Counted from the first letter of the stretch, positions 1-11,041 are shown. The stretch: 64,000 nt of DNA from Actinernus sp. WN-2022 (GCA_030867875.1 JAOWCC010000577.1:144886344-144950343); one strand, 5' to 3'. The notes: generated by a model not told the origin, from the sequence alone. Numbers and translations: made by a program.

Positions 1-1085
1 AGATTAAGAAAAGAAGTGGACCCAATACGGAGTCTGTGGGACCTAACCGATTGTTTGGATGGTTTGGACACCCCAAGGCATGATGGGATTCCCTCACGTC
101 TTTTAATTTGAGCGAGTGCAGTCAACAAATCGCACCAAGTACTACTTTCAATCACTGCATACCGGCCGCATTCCCTCTGAGTGGAAATCAGCTGACGTCA
201 CGCTTATTCATAAAAAGGATCAGAATTACAGGCCCATCTCGTTACTACCTATTCTCAGTAACGTCATGGAACGCTGCGTCTGTAACAGATTCTACAGAAC
301 ACGTCATACATCTCATTACCCTACTACAACACGGGTTTTTGAAAAATCGCTCATGTGTCACACAGCTTCTATCAGTCCATCACATCATCGGACAATACCT
401 CGACAAAAACACTCGTGTAGACATGTTTTGTAACTCGATTTCGCCAAAGTTTTTGATTCAGTTGATCATTCGATTCTTCTTGACAAACTCAAAAGCCACG
501 GTGTGGCGTGTCGACTCCTTGATTGATTTGCTGATTATCTGCATGGTCGATTTCAAAGAGTTGTTGTAGACGGTGTTGCTTCACAATGGGCACCAGTCAC
601 TTCCGGGGTGCCCCAAAGGAGCATACTAGGGCCTATGCAAAAAATAATACTAGGGCCTATGCTCTTTGGTATTTTTATTAACGATCTTCCAGACTTCATA
701 CCAGACGGAATATTAACAGCTCTTAAAAATGTGACTGTGAGCGCCTCCAACAGGCCCTGACAAACCTTGACACCTGGAGTTACGACAACAATGTCAGATT
801 CAATACGTACATATCATATCAACATTGAAAACAGAGTCAACTAAAGCAAATACGTTAGAGTGAGAAAAACTTTAAAAGAGCCGGGACTGTGAAAACTACT
901 AGGGAGAGCTATTTTACAGTTCATTGTTTTTTCTTCTTTTCCATTTATTCATTGTATCTGGGCATGGGTCTTCGAGTCCCGTTCGCACCCTACCCATTTA
1001 AACCTCTTACTTTTTCTTTTTTTCTTTGCCTGTCACTTTCCGTTGTTCATTGTTATTGCAAGTTGTGTCCAATAAAGCTGTTAAA
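1..1085 (+). pseudogene. LINE reverse transcriptase remnant (CR1/L2-like) with 3' UTR
   Basis: This is the 3' half of a non-LTR retrotransposon, cut by the window start. RT blocks can be read in shifting frames: RIPSEWKSADVTLIHKKD near 175-225, YRPISLLPILSNVMERC near 228-280, HGFLKNRSCVTQLL near 330-370, FAKVFDSVDHSI near 440-475, [11 protein letters not shown] near 605-640 and [16 protein letters not shown] near 660-710. At least three frameshifts are needed. A short direct duplication around ACTAGGGCCTATGC (about 625-663) interrupts the block after GVPQ. The catalytic YADD box is missing: the text jumps from the NDLP block to [17 protein letters not shown]. The last stretch is T-rich with an AATAAA near 1070 and an A-run, which suits a LINE 3' UTR. 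The element is dead. Clade assignment is inference. Confidence 0.85.
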
Positions 1086-1138
1086 AAAATGAATACATAA
1101 AGAAATATGTCGCAAGTGGAACCTATGGCCACGAAATA

Positions 1139-1334
1139 GCTTGCTTGCGTAGTGGCGGTGTCGGAGCCGCGACCGGGAGTACTTTTTTGAATGGCCGCCA
1201 TCTTGGCCGAGTTGTGAAGTGCGATCTGAGTGCGAGCCAATATTTTATCATAGCGGGGAGGGGGTAGGGAGAGAAAAAAAGAAGGAAATACTCCCGGCCG
1301 CGGCCACGACATCGCGGCTATGCAGGCTACGAAA
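1139..1334. mobile_element. GC-rich MITE with imperfect terminal inverted repeats
   Basis: The two ends (about 1143-1192 and 1288-1330) are imperfect reverse complements sharing the pattern GCNTGCRTAG, then GTCG, then GCCGCG, then CCGGGAGTA. The middle contains a CCGCCATCTTGG stretch and a G-run. It is far more GC-rich than its surroundings. No transposase is encoded, and no TSD could be fixed with confidence. Confidence 0.5.
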
Positions 1335-2029
1335 TAGCGTCTCGCGAGCATTAGAGCGATTCTTCTTCATAGCGAAGACTTCAGGCAAAGGGAATTAGAA
1401 TTTACATTGCTACATTTAGAAACTGGTTCTGTGTGTTCCATTTGTAACTCAAATATCCAGGATGTCGTGTTTAAATATATATATTTATTTTGGGATCTAT
1501 TCCGTGCTCATTTCGGTGGTGTTTTTAGGGTCGGTTATCAAACACATAAATTTCGTGAATATGTAAAAAGGAAAGGACCAATTTAGTGGTTTACATGCTC
1601 TTTAAGCCGGATTTCGTGTATAGAGAAAAAACAAAGGGATGTGACATCGTGTATAGCCCTCTCATACTAGGCGCCACTTATTCCGATGTGAATAAACCAT
1701 ATCAGCAGGCTACTACTTAAGTGTGTCGTCGAAGTGGTTCAGTATTTTCTAATTGAAATGACACTCTACACAGCTGCGAAATGGTTATCTAGACATTAAG
1801 GAAAGTAGGAAAGTTTTGAAGGTCTTGAAATAATATACCCGTTGAAGCACTCATCCTTTAGTTCCCTTTTGATGAAAATGGCCTCGAAGCCAACATTCAG
1901 TTTTACAGCTCGTGCTCCTCAGCTGGAGTGAAAATCATTTGAAGAAATACGTACAGTAATCAACAGATCCTGAATACCTTAATTTGTTTAATTCAGATTT
2001 GGACAGCGTTAATGAAGGTTTATTATTGG
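1335..2029. other. No recognisable feature
   Basis: AT-rich sequence with stops in all frames and no inverted or tandem repeat that I can see. Confidence 0.5.
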
Positions 2030-3151
2030 CTCTTAAAGACCCTGTGTCCGAGCCCATGGTGCTTTGCGCCAATGTTATGATTAGTTTGTTTATCAACGGC
2101 CGCATAAATTAAAGGCCAGCTTTTAGTCGAACTAAAATGCTCTCGATTGTTTATAAGTTTCATAAAAGAAGTACACATACACTTTGGATAAGGCATTTCA
2201 TAATTTCTACCGGATTAAAAACCCAACTGAGCCCACGAATTTTCTCCGGATGCTTCGAATATGATTTGATACGTACTCGGCAGGAAGCCAGTTGTACTGC
2301 CTTTAGATTCTAATTCGGTTTACGTGCGACTTTTCACAACTCTACAAGCAAACACAAACTCTTGCTACCTTGTTTTCATGTCTCCAGTTTTGTTTAGCTG
2401 TATTTGTAGATCTCTACTTTCCTTGCTGTCCTTGCGAATGATATATTTTGCGTGCAAAATGAAATGTCGTACTCGCACTCGAGCTCACAGCGAAGTAACA
2501 GCTGAACTTGGCAGATTGGACTTTGACCCGCGGTCGTAGTTTTGATAGCAAGACTTTCTGGACGTACTGGAGGATGAAAAAAAGGTTAAGGACATTGCTT
2601 TCTCTGCTAATAAAAATGCAAAACATATACAGATAAGTTGTAACACCTCAGTGGAGCTGAGCCGTGCGAAATTATAATTACGAATATTCTTGATGACAGA
2701 AGTGGTTACTTTGTATTTCCAACGAAGCCCGCCTGTCCCTTTGTGCAGAAAATCCCCGAGAAACTCACGTAGTAGTCCTTTTGAACCACAAGTGTTCTCT
2801 TGAAGACCTAGAGAAAGTAAAATGTGGACTGCTGAAGGATTATTTGTTAAGTCGCTTCGCCGCGCTGTCTGTTCTTTCTTCGGCATCCTCTACTCGCCAC
2901 TCTAGACCGGATTCGAAGAAATATTCGACTAAAGTTTCATTTTAAAAGGTATCTATACAAAAGTTAAGATAAAAGAAAGTCAGTTAAGCATATATATCTA
3001 TAAAAAATTACACGATGGCCCAAACTAGAGATGGATTTCGAATGATTCGAGAGTCACATAACAACAACACCGATCTTTCTGATTTTCGTAGCCTACGAAA
3101 ATGATTTGTGCGCGCAAAGCACCATGGGCTCGGACACAGGGTCTTTAAGAG
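2030..3151. mobile_element. 1.1-kb segment bounded by perfect 40-bp inverted repeats
   Basis: Positions 2030-2069 and 3112-3151 are exact reverse complements over 40 bases (the left copy starts CTCTTAAAGACCCTGTG and ends GGTGCTTTGCGC). Similarity stops at both sides of the 40-mer. This looks like a non-autonomous TIR element or a pair of inverted copies of a short repeat. No clear TSD is visible. A minor inner palindrome lies near 3083-3101 (TTTTCGTAGCCTACGAAAA). Open frames inside are short and match nothing I know. Confidence 0.5.
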
Positions 3152-3280
3152 TGATCTACAAGCACCACAGCATGGCATATTTTTACGCCTAGCCAAGGCC
3201 TTTGACCCCTTTAAGAACCAGGAGCCCTTTATGCAATCATTTTTGGGGGAAAAGTATTTTTTTTTAGAATGTTCAAAGCG

Positions 3281-3446
3281 AATAGACAATATTCGTATTC
3301 TCACGGACGAGCTGGAACGAGTACTCAGTGGAGGCTCATGCGGGGGATTCTTTTCTAATGCTAAATAGCTCATAGCAAATTCCCCCGCATGAGCCTCATT
3401 GAGTACTCGTTCCAGCTCGTCCGTGAGAATACGAATATTGTCTATT
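3281..3446. repeat. Long near-perfect hairpin (67-bp arms, about 30-nt loop)
   Basis: 3281-3349 and 3379-3446 are reverse complements with about one mismatch and one single-base gap, around a loop of about 29 nt. Arm landmarks are AATAGACAATATTCG at the outer end and GGCTCATGCGGGGGA at the loop end. The near-identity of the arms points to a recent inverted duplication. A transcript from either strand would fold into one long stem. The left arm lies in an open frame (3108-3368, no known domain), so the right arm could be antisense to a short coding or repeat sequence. Confidence 0.75.
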
Positions 3447-3770
3447 CTACAGCTTAGTGAAAAAATAAGCGTTTTCTTTTCAACGAGAAGTTACGCCGAA
3501 AAGAAATATGCATGATTTGGACGGGAAATATACCGGAAGCAGGCTGTCATCGGCTTATTTAATAGCACTTGTGAAGCGTTCTCATGGAAACCGCAAAAAA
3601 AACGGAACGCTTTTATAAATAAACACGAGACATGCTCACTCGTCTAGCCTGATATGAGACTATCACTAGTCCTGAAGCCATTCAGTTGCCTGCAAAGATT
3701 CGTTTACGTTTCACACAGAACACATATCTAAAATATAGTTGTATAGTATATACGTAGCTCAATTCGTAAT
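3447..3770. other. No recognisable feature
   Basis: AT-rich spacer with no coding, tandem or inverted structure detected. Confidence 0.4.
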
Positions 3771-4059
3771 TTGAAGATGCCCAGGCAGTTTTCTTTCGCA
3801 AAGAAACGAAAGCTTGGGGCGCTATGTTTATATCAATATCTCTACTTTGTGAAGGTGGGTTCAGCGCGGATTTCCGTCAAATTCTGCAGTTATAAGGTAT
3901 GCTCAAATTGGTTTAAAAATACAATAAATAAAAGAGCATTTGTGTTTAGAATCTGTGTTTATTACGATTTCTGAAAATATTTACTTTGTAGGGGTTTTCT
4001 TGCAATTAATGCGCGCAATTAAAAGTTCCGATAAGCGCTCTTGAAGGGCTCCTGATACC
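3771..4059 (+). repeat. Partial third copy of the large-palindrome arm sequence
   Basis: The stretch from about 3830 to 4050 matches 16180-16390 in the same orientation and 9260-9620 inverted. Shared landmarks are TTCAGCGCGGATTTCCGTC, an AATAAATAAAAGAGCATTTG stretch and AAGCGCTCTTGAAGG. The sequence of the 7383-19692 palindrome therefore also exists as a dispersed repeat. Short peptides such as VKVGSARISVKF recur in the copies, but no long reading frame is kept. Confidence 0.65.
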
Positions 4060-4788
4060 TTAAAGTGTAAAATGAGGAAGGATGGCGTTTTCCGTTTGTG
4101 AATATCTCATCTCGTTCCAGAGATATTCAGGTTTTTGTAATATGTAAATTAGATTACCTGTGACGTCATGACCTTGACACAACCAGGAGACAGATCACAA
4201 AATAAAGAATATCTCTGAAAATAGTGGCTAAAAATAATTGATACTTTGCACATGTATGGTACTAAGGAAAATACACATCAATGTGCAAATCATGACGTTG
4301 CCATGGAAACACTCTTGTCCCCAGGCCACTTTCATTATAAAAATAAATTCCTTGATTTCTCCTTCGTAATGTACAATTTACTGCTGTTGGCGCATCAGAC
4401 AATAACAAATAGTGTAGGCATTGTATATCCGAGGTTTAAATAAAATTGTTTTGTAGAACAGAGTCATAAATTACAATCAGATAATATTTTATGTTCAATA
4501 TCAAATTAGCCTGGGGCCAAGAGTGTTTCCATGGCAACGTCATTATCATACATGTGCAAAGTATCAACTATTTTTAGCTACTATTTTCAGAGATATTCTA
4601 TATTTTGTGATCTGTCTCCTGGTTGTGTCAAGGTCATGACGTCACAGGTAATTTAATTTACATATTACAAAAACCTGAATATCTCTGGAACGAGATGAGA
4701 TATTCACAAACGGAAAACGCCATCCTTCCTCATTTCGAAAGGACTTTCAAATAAGATCGACTTAATTTTCGTTTCATATACACTTTAA
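4060..4788. mobile_element. Foldback transposon with TTAA target duplication, copy A
   Basis: TTAA occurs at 4060-4063 and 4785-4788, directly outside matching ends (AGTGTA and TACACT). Arms of about 230-260 bp (about 4070-4327 and 4509-4736) are close reverse complements. They include GATGGCGTTTTCCGTTTGTG, a TGACGTCATGACC block and CCATGGAAACACTC. No transposase is encoded. TTAA duplication is typical of piggyBac and Kolobok elements, but the terminus is not a textbook piggyBac end. It sits directly after the partial arm copy at 3771-4059. Confidence 0.75.
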
Positions 4789-5424
4789 CGTTGCTTTCTG
4801 CACAGCCCACTGAAACCTTCCGGCGACTGGTGTTTAGAGAACCGAAGGGGAGTCACGTTCGAGACTGATCTTGTTTCTATTTGAGTTACACATGGTTAAA
4901 TTTGAGTGGTCGAGTACTGAGTCCCTCATGCTATCATGATCTCAAATATTATAAGTTAATTTTCGTCACAGTAGATCTCAGCCAACACACTGAGTTCGCC
5001 TGCCTAACTGACGCAAATACTACAAAACATTAACGGCACGCAATACGCTTGTGGAGATCTTTATTCTGAAACTCAAATCGTGGAACAGCTACAACACAAC
5101 TCTGCCAAACGTAAAGACCAGGTATGAAAATCTTAACGAGAATCGATGTGAAAGTGGTAGGTGGACTGGAACACTTGGACAGCGTTAAGTCAATTTAGTT
5201 CTTTACTAGTATCATCACTCAGGGAGACAACTGAGGAACTAATCCAGTTTTTCTATACATATTATTTAAACATATTTAATATGCGGAGTTTGCTCCAAGG
5301 GCAAAACTGTTCATCTGGGGGGGCTCACTACGAGTAAAATTACAACCATAGTTCCAAACAGGACATCACATTATTATTACTTTTTAAATACAGTCAAGTG
5401 AAAAGCGTGCAAAAACAAATGCAT
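4789..5424. other. No recognisable feature
   Basis: No coding or repeat structure seen apart from a short G-run near 5318. Confidence 0.4.
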
Positions 5425-6882
5425 TTAAAGGGATACCCGAGTGAAAAACACATTTGGACTCAAAAGCATCTTTCAGATGTACTTTGTTCAGAAAATGTGT
5501 TAAAATTTGATAAAACTTTTTCAGAGTTGAGAACGAGCCCCTCAAAGTTGGCTCCGCGAAGACCTGGGCGCCGCCATTTTGTTCACATTAATTCCTGTGA
5601 CGTTTTTTACGTCACTTCGTCCCACCGGAGTCTTGCGGCTAACTTGTAGCGACTTGTTTTCTTTGCAGAATTTTCACACGCTCGGAATTAGAGTAGATTT
5701 TCATCGATATGGCAGAGCATATTCGTACTAGAACAAAAATATGATGAAGACGATATTGTGAGAGAAGTTCAGAAGACTGGGAGGACGAGGAAAAGCATGT
5801 GGAAGGCGAACAACAAAACGAACAACAAAAGGCGACTACCGAGCTAGTGCAAAACTGGTGTTGTGCTATGATTTAAAGATTCACTGTGTGTTTTTGTATG
5901 GAACTTGTCAGCCTTAAACGCAAGACTAAGGTAGATTATGACAATATTGATATTGGCATTGCTTTCGAAACTTATGTATTATTGGAGCTATATAATTTGC
6001 GTGTTATCCGGTTCGATCTGTACTGACTGCATGGCTTTGTGCAACTGAAACGAAACACCTGAAAAGTTAAAACCTCCCCATAAAAACCGATCATAACTAG
6101 CCCAACATAGCAGAATATATGCAATGACACAAGAACGAGACACTTGGAGCAATTTTATTGCAAAAATAATTCCATTCCCTTATTAAATTGTGTGCGGAAA
6201 GCATTGGCGCGATCAAGCCCGGCATGTTGTGCAATTGTGGTGGAACTTGGCGCGCGCCCGCTGTTTCACAACACATCAGTTAGGTAAACGAAATTAAAAT
6301 TATGTGGCTTGCTACACCCTGATTATCTCTCTGTGTCAAATTAAACAAGTTTCGATTGCTATGCCGATATCAATATTGTAATAATCTACCTTTAGTCTTG
6401 TGTTTAAGGCTGACAAGTTCCAAACAAAAACACACACAGCGAATCTTTATAGCACGTCTAGCTCGGTAGTCGCCTGTTTGTTGTTCGTTGATATTCTCGC
6501 CTTCCACATGCTTTTCTTCGTCCTCCCAGTCTTCTGAACTTCTCTCACAATATCGTTTTCATCATATTTTTGTTCTAGTACGAAATTGCTCTGCCATATC
6601 GATAAAAATCTATTCTAATTCCGAGCGTGTGAAAATTTTGCAAAGAAAACAAGTCGCTTACAAGTTAGCCGCAAGACTCCGGTGGGACGAAGTGACGTAA
6701 AAAACGTCACAGGAATTAATGTCAACAAAATGGCGGCGCCCAGGTCTTCGCGGGGCCAACTTTGAGGGTCTCGTTCTCAACTCTGAAAAAGTTTTATCAA
6801 ATTTTAATACATTTTCTGAACAAAGTACATCTGAAAGATGCTTTTGAGCCCAAATGTGTTTTTCACTCGGGTATTCCTTTAA
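5425..6882. mobile_element. 1.46-kb foldback transposon with TTAA target duplication
   Basis: TTAA at 5425-5428 and 6879-6882 flanks mirrored ends, AGGGATACCCGAGTG on the left and CACTCGGGTATTCCT on the right. Arms are about 530 bp (5425-5967 and 6355-6882), nearly the whole element, around a centre of about 390 bp. Each arm holds a GTGACGT/ACGTCAC pair 5 nt apart, a GCCGCCATTTTGTT block, a splice-acceptor-like TTTTCTTTGCAG and then an ATGGCAGAGCA start. One frame reads SSEDWEDEEKHVEGE before stopping. The arms may derive from the 5' end of a gene or of an autonomous parent; that is inference. No full transposase is present. Confidence 0.75.
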
Positions 6883-7083
6883 GGATTCTAAAACAACAAA
6901 ATGGTGTTGACAGATGGTGGCAAGAAAAATTAACTTGAACTAACGCTTTTGCAATCGATTAGATTCTTTAATAAAGCATTGGACAAAATAGAAAATATCA
7001 GCATTTTCATCCGCTGAAAGTTGTGAAGATCCGAAACTTTATTATCTGTAACTCAGACAGCGGCCATCTGTCAGCAAGAATTT

Positions 7084-7204
7084 TGAGCAGCATAGGAGAG
7101 TACTGAGTCAGTTAATGTTGAGCAGCAGCATAGGAGAGTACTGAGTCAGTTAATGTAGGAGCAGCATAGGAGAGTACTGAGTCAGTTAATGTAGGAGCAG
7201 CAAA
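7084..7204. repeat. Short tandem repeat, three copies of about 38 bp
   Basis: Three near-identical units share GCATAGGAGAGTACTGAGTC followed by AGTTAATGT, with small length changes at the joins. It lies just outside the left end of the large palindrome. Confidence 0.8.
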
Positions 7205-7548
7205 TGTCGGACAATGAAGGAAATGTTTTTTCTATATCATAATTTTATTGTTATGTCGGTTATAAAAAGAAACGGTTCCTTTTTTATTCGGCTTCAGAGA
7301 TATCGCATCTTTTTATCTTATGCAAAAAAATAGTTCGTATCGGTCCGTGGACCTTAACCTGTTGACAAAACCGTCACTGCTTGGATATAATAATGACATA
7401 AGTTGTTTATCAACTGAGAAGAATCCGCAAGGGAGTCAAACTAGTTTTCCTACCATTTTAAACTCGTAAATATATGAAGCAACTATATAGAACTCTGGAC
7501 ACTCGCAGTGATGAAAGCTCTGGAGCTTAGCCGTAAGGATGATAAAAC

Positions 7549-8351
7549 ACTGAATTTCTAGCGGGACCTGAAACAGCCACAAGAGGCTGATCAAAGCCAG
7601 GACCCGGCTAATCCACAGATCGAATTGGAATTTAACGTGTTGGTTTTTGTGGAGGGAGGAAAACCGGAGAACCCGGAGAGAAACCCTCGGAGCAAGGGCG
7701 AAATACCAATAAAATCAACTCGCATTTGGCGCCACGTCCGGGTATATCGAACCTGGGCCACAGAGGTGAGAGGCGAACGCTTAAAGTGCCCTTAAACCCT
7801 TTTGCAATTTATATATATATATGAAACTTTGAAAGGTTTTGAGTACTTCTGCGAAGAAATTTTTGGCTTACAGAGAATACTCTATGTTCTAGGCTTGTTT
7901 GAAATGGTGAAAATGTGACCTCTCCTGACCCATTACCGTGTAAGAAAAAGCCTGGGTCGATTCCCTATCTTACGTCCCCTCATTAATGCATTATTGTCCA
8001 TGACGCCTTTCTATCACAATAGCATCGATATATAGAGAATATACACAGTCTGTGAGATTTTAGTAAAGAAAACAGCTATTTTAGACAAAAGGCTAAATAT
8101 TTATTCAAGTTATTGCAAAGTCGAATGAATTGGATGACGTAAGATAGGGAATCGACCCAGTCTTTTTCTTACAAGGTCATGGGTCAGGAAAGGTCAAATT
8201 TTCACCATTTCAAACAAGCCTAGAACATAGAGTATTCTCTGTAAGCCAAAAATTTCTTCGCAGAAGTATTCAAAGCCTTTCAAAGTTTCATATATATAAA
8301 CATTGCAAAAGGGTTTAGGGGCACTTTAACCACTGCGCTACCTCGGCTTCC
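7549..8351 (-). mobile_element. tRNA-derived SINE, split by a TTAA foldback
   Basis: The reverse complement matches the SINE at 19274-19535: a tRNA-like head, a GGAGGGAGGAAAACC middle and a tail near CACTGAATTTC. The head is interrupted at 7781-8329 by a foldback; the remaining head bases are at 8330-8351. The right arm carries the same SINE uninterrupted, so the SINE predates the inverted duplication and the foldback came later. Confidence 0.8.
7781..8329. mobile_element. Foldback transposon with TTAA target duplication, copy B
   Basis: TTAA at 7781-7784 and 8326-8329 flanks AGTGCCC and GGGGCACT ends. Arms of about 195 bp are reverse complements (AGAAATTTTTGGCTTACAG, CTAGGCTTGTTTGAAATGG, GGGTCGATTCCCTATCTTAC). 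The uninterrupted SINE in the other palindrome arm shows the pre-insertion site as a single TTGA between GCGACGCGC and CCACTGCG. Insertion at a TTAA-like tetranucleotide with duplication is therefore seen directly. Confidence 0.85.
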
Positions 8352-8783
8352 CTCCCCTGAGGTGTCTCCAGCCGCTTTACCGTGCATGGCATCATGTGAA
8401 ATTTATTCCTTTAATTGAGTGATAAATTATGCAATATATACATGTCTTAGAGCAGTCGCTGTTGCTTTTCTCGCTTTCAGGTGAGAATTGTTTTAAATCC
8501 GTAAACAGCCGGACAAAGAAGTAGCTAGAAGGATCTGACTGAGCCGGTCATTGTTGACAACGGAGCGAGAAACAATTTACATCAGTTGAACGGCATCTTA
8601 AATTTGAGAGAAACATCAGTGCCATTCACTATAAAGAGTGCTTCAGTATTCATTTACATACATTTTATTTTCCGGCCGTTTGAATCAGTTGTAAGCTTAT
8701 CCATGACGTCACGCCATTGCTTACGTTGAGTTAGCAATTTAATTTGGCAGGCAAATATTACCTAAAAATTCGCCGGGCCGAAT

Positions 8784-8926
8784 TCTTGGGTTGCACGTTA
8801 CGTCATCGCCGCCATGTTGGTGGAAGTTAACAAAGGATTCCTCGTTAGTTTCTTTTGTTGTGGCACCAACATGGCCGCCATGCCCTTTGTTATTTGAATC
8901 TCTGGGGATTGGTTGCATCCCAGCAA
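8784..8926. mobile_element. Small MITE of the GTTACGTCATCGCCGCC type, copy 1
   Basis: Ends near CTTGGGTTGCA and TTGCATCCCAG are inverted. Inside, GCCGCCATGTTGGTG (near 8808) pairs with CACCAACATGGCCGCC (near 8864). The other palindrome arm (near 16722-16735) runs straight through this position, so this is an insertion in the left arm. A second family member is at 37211-37342. Confidence 0.7.
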
Positions 8927-9397
8927 TAGAATTTCCTATGGAGGAGACTAGGTAATTATAATGCGACGAGTATTTCCTCTCTGTGTTCCACTGTTTTCTC
9001 TATGTTATCGAGAACATTCTTCCTTTGGAAACATTGTGGTATTCGAATCCTAAGAATTAACATGTTCACTTGTTATATCTGACATCCGGTGATATTTATT
9101 ATTCATGATAAAGCAAGCATACATTATGTTTACTGGAAAACCGTTTGAAAACAGAAAATAAACCAGTAGGGCATAGCCAATGGTTCTATTTTTTTTTTCT
9201 AATTTCAGGTTCGCCATAAAAAAGAAAGTCATTTCGACAATATTGGCGTGTCCTTCAAGAGCGCTTCTCGGAAACGTTTAATTGCGCGCGTTAAATTCAA
9301 GGAAACACATTTTCTAAAAGCTTAATAAACACAGATTCTAGAAAACAACTTGATTTTCCTTATTATCAAAATGCTCTTTTATTTATTGTGTTTTTAA

Positions 9398-9517
9398 TGA
9401 GTGTGGTAAATATGCCAGTCATGAAGTTGCAGTTGCGAATCCAAATCCTAACCCTACATAAAAAAAAAACTCGCAACTAGCAACTTCACGACTAGCAATA
9501 TACCTGTACCCGTTTTT
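9398..9517. repeat. Left-arm-only segment of about 120 bp
   Basis: Sequence between GTGTTTTTAAT and CCAATTTGACCAT that the right arm lacks (near 16250-16270). It contains GAAGTTGCAGTTGCGA and a degenerate inverted partner near 9468-9490, a CCTAACCCTA stretch and an A-run. It is either a small insertion here or a loss from the other arm. Confidence 0.5.
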
Positions 9518-10179
9518 AATCCAATTTGACCATACCTTATACATGGAGTTCCTGTTCCTTGGGAATTTGACGGAAATCCGCGCTGAAACTACCTTCACAA
9601 AGTGGAGATATTGATCTAAAAAGGGTGTCTCAGTCAACTGCAAAGATTTGGAATACCTTTTTTAGGGACACGAAAGAATCTCAAAATCAAAAAACCGCAT
9701 GAAAAAACTGAGACACCCTTTTTTCAACACATTGATCTAGCTATTGGCTACTTGAGTTTGTGACATTCATCATGTCTGTGTTTAATATTACTAAGTAGCG
9801 TTAGCCAACACAAACTAGAAACAGAGAAAAGTCACTAGGGAGCAAGCCTTTAGGATAACGCGAATAGACTCCTATGATCCAATGATTTGGCAACCAGAAA
9901 TTGGTTTTCTCTTTCCAGCAATGAATACATATTTAGGCAAATAAAATGTGTCGTTGAAAAGGAAATGTAAGAATAAGTATACTTGTAAAGTCTGAGCCTT
10001 AGATCATGGTTAAATGTTATGGAATCATTAGGGTTTCTTAGCTACTCGATGAACTCGTTAATCTTGTGTCCGGGGGAGTGCAAATGAATCATATCATGAT
10101 TCCGTTTGGTGAATAAAAATTGATCATAAATTGGTCATATAAAAGGTAATGGAAATGTAAAACTACCTGAAGCTTGTGA

Positions 10180-10337
10180 AGTCTAAAAAGCGGTCGCTTA
10201 ATAATTTTTGCGTCGGTCGCTTACGAGAGAGTTTTTACAACAGAATTTGACTGAGAAAAAAACGGTTCTTAGGTAAAGTGGTCGCTTATGGGAGGTGGTC
10301 GCTTACAGGAAGTGGTCGCAGGAGAGAGTTGACTGTA
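10180..10337. repeat. GGTCGCTTA-type short repeat inserted in the left arm
   Basis: At least five GGTCGC motifs (four followed by TTA or TTAC) lie between GAAGTCTAAAAAGC and GTTGACTGTACAT. The right arm instead has about 20 unrelated bases at this point. It looks like a small decayed DNA-transposon end with internal repeats. Confidence 0.5.
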
Positions 10338-10533
10338 CATGTTTATGGAATTATCAGGATTTCTTGGCTAACATAAACTGGTTTTTCTCTTGTCAGCAAT
10401 GAATTACAATGATGAAGGTAAATGAACTTTATCACTGATGTAAGGGTAATGTCAAACAACAAGTCAACTTGTTAAATTTGAGTGTCATTGATTTGACTAA
10501 AATAGGTATAATAATGGCAGAAGTCCATAAGTC

Positions 10534-11041
10534 TCGATTAGCAATGAAATGCGGCCCATCAGTGGTATTTACTCGGTGTAAGAAGGTTCCCGACTGAAAG
10601 TACAAACTAAAGCGACATTTAGAAGTTTTTAGAACGAAAATACTCAAATGTACTCCATCGCGGCAACTATATAAAAATATTTAGCGTCTGGGAAGAATCG
10701 AAACAAACCCTAACCCTGATTTTAAACCAAACCCTAACCGTCACTAACGCCACGAGGGATTTCGCTGCCGATGATCGCTTTATTGAACTTTTATCTTGCT
10801 TCATTAGCATAATTTATCAATACTATGTATTGTATCAGTATTGTTTGTATTTTTTCTTTAAAAATCACTGCTGAAAATAATTTGCAATTCAGATATTCGG
10901 CTTTCTTACACCGAGAAAGAACCAATCAGTTACGGTATAATCTATTGTTAGAACGGCGTTCTAACTACTTTCGTGGGTGGAACACAATGGCAAAATTAGT
11001 TCTCTCATAGAACAAAGGCTTTCATGTTTTGGAACAATCAG
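10534..11041. other. Start of the palindrome centre, no gene
   Basis: Unpaired sequence. Two short CCCTAACC-type stretches occur near 10707-10740, too short and degenerate for a telomeric array. Confidence 0.4.

Larger units (their letters stand above)
7383..10533. repeat. Left arm of a 12.3-kb imperfect inverted duplication
   Basis: This arm pairs as reverse complement with 14690-19692. The match starts at GGATATAATAATGACATAAG (7383) and runs inward to AGTCCATAAGTC (10533). It includes a minus-strand SINE, a CCGGCCGTTTGAATCAG block and the dispersed unit at 9260-9620. Left-only material includes a TTAA foldback (7781-8329), a MITE (8784-8926), about 120 bp at 9398-9517 and a GGTCGCTTA repeat (10180-10337). 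No protein gene is visible. The arms differ at many sites, so this is not a simple assembly mirror. Confidence 0.85.

Noticed and set aside
108..569. 153-codon open frame as a gene
   Set aside because: It is an out-of-frame reading of LINE RT sequence; the RT motifs lie in shifting frames.
1007..1351. 114-codon minus-strand frame
   Set aside because: Runs across a LINE 3' UTR and a MITE, and is low in complexity.
2485..3373. Minus-strand frames of 121-133 codons
   Set aside because: No domain, and they overlap TIR and hairpin repeats and open frames on the other strand.
10707..10741. Interstitial telomeric repeats (CCCTAA type)
   Set aside because: Only two or three imperfect units separated by other sequence.
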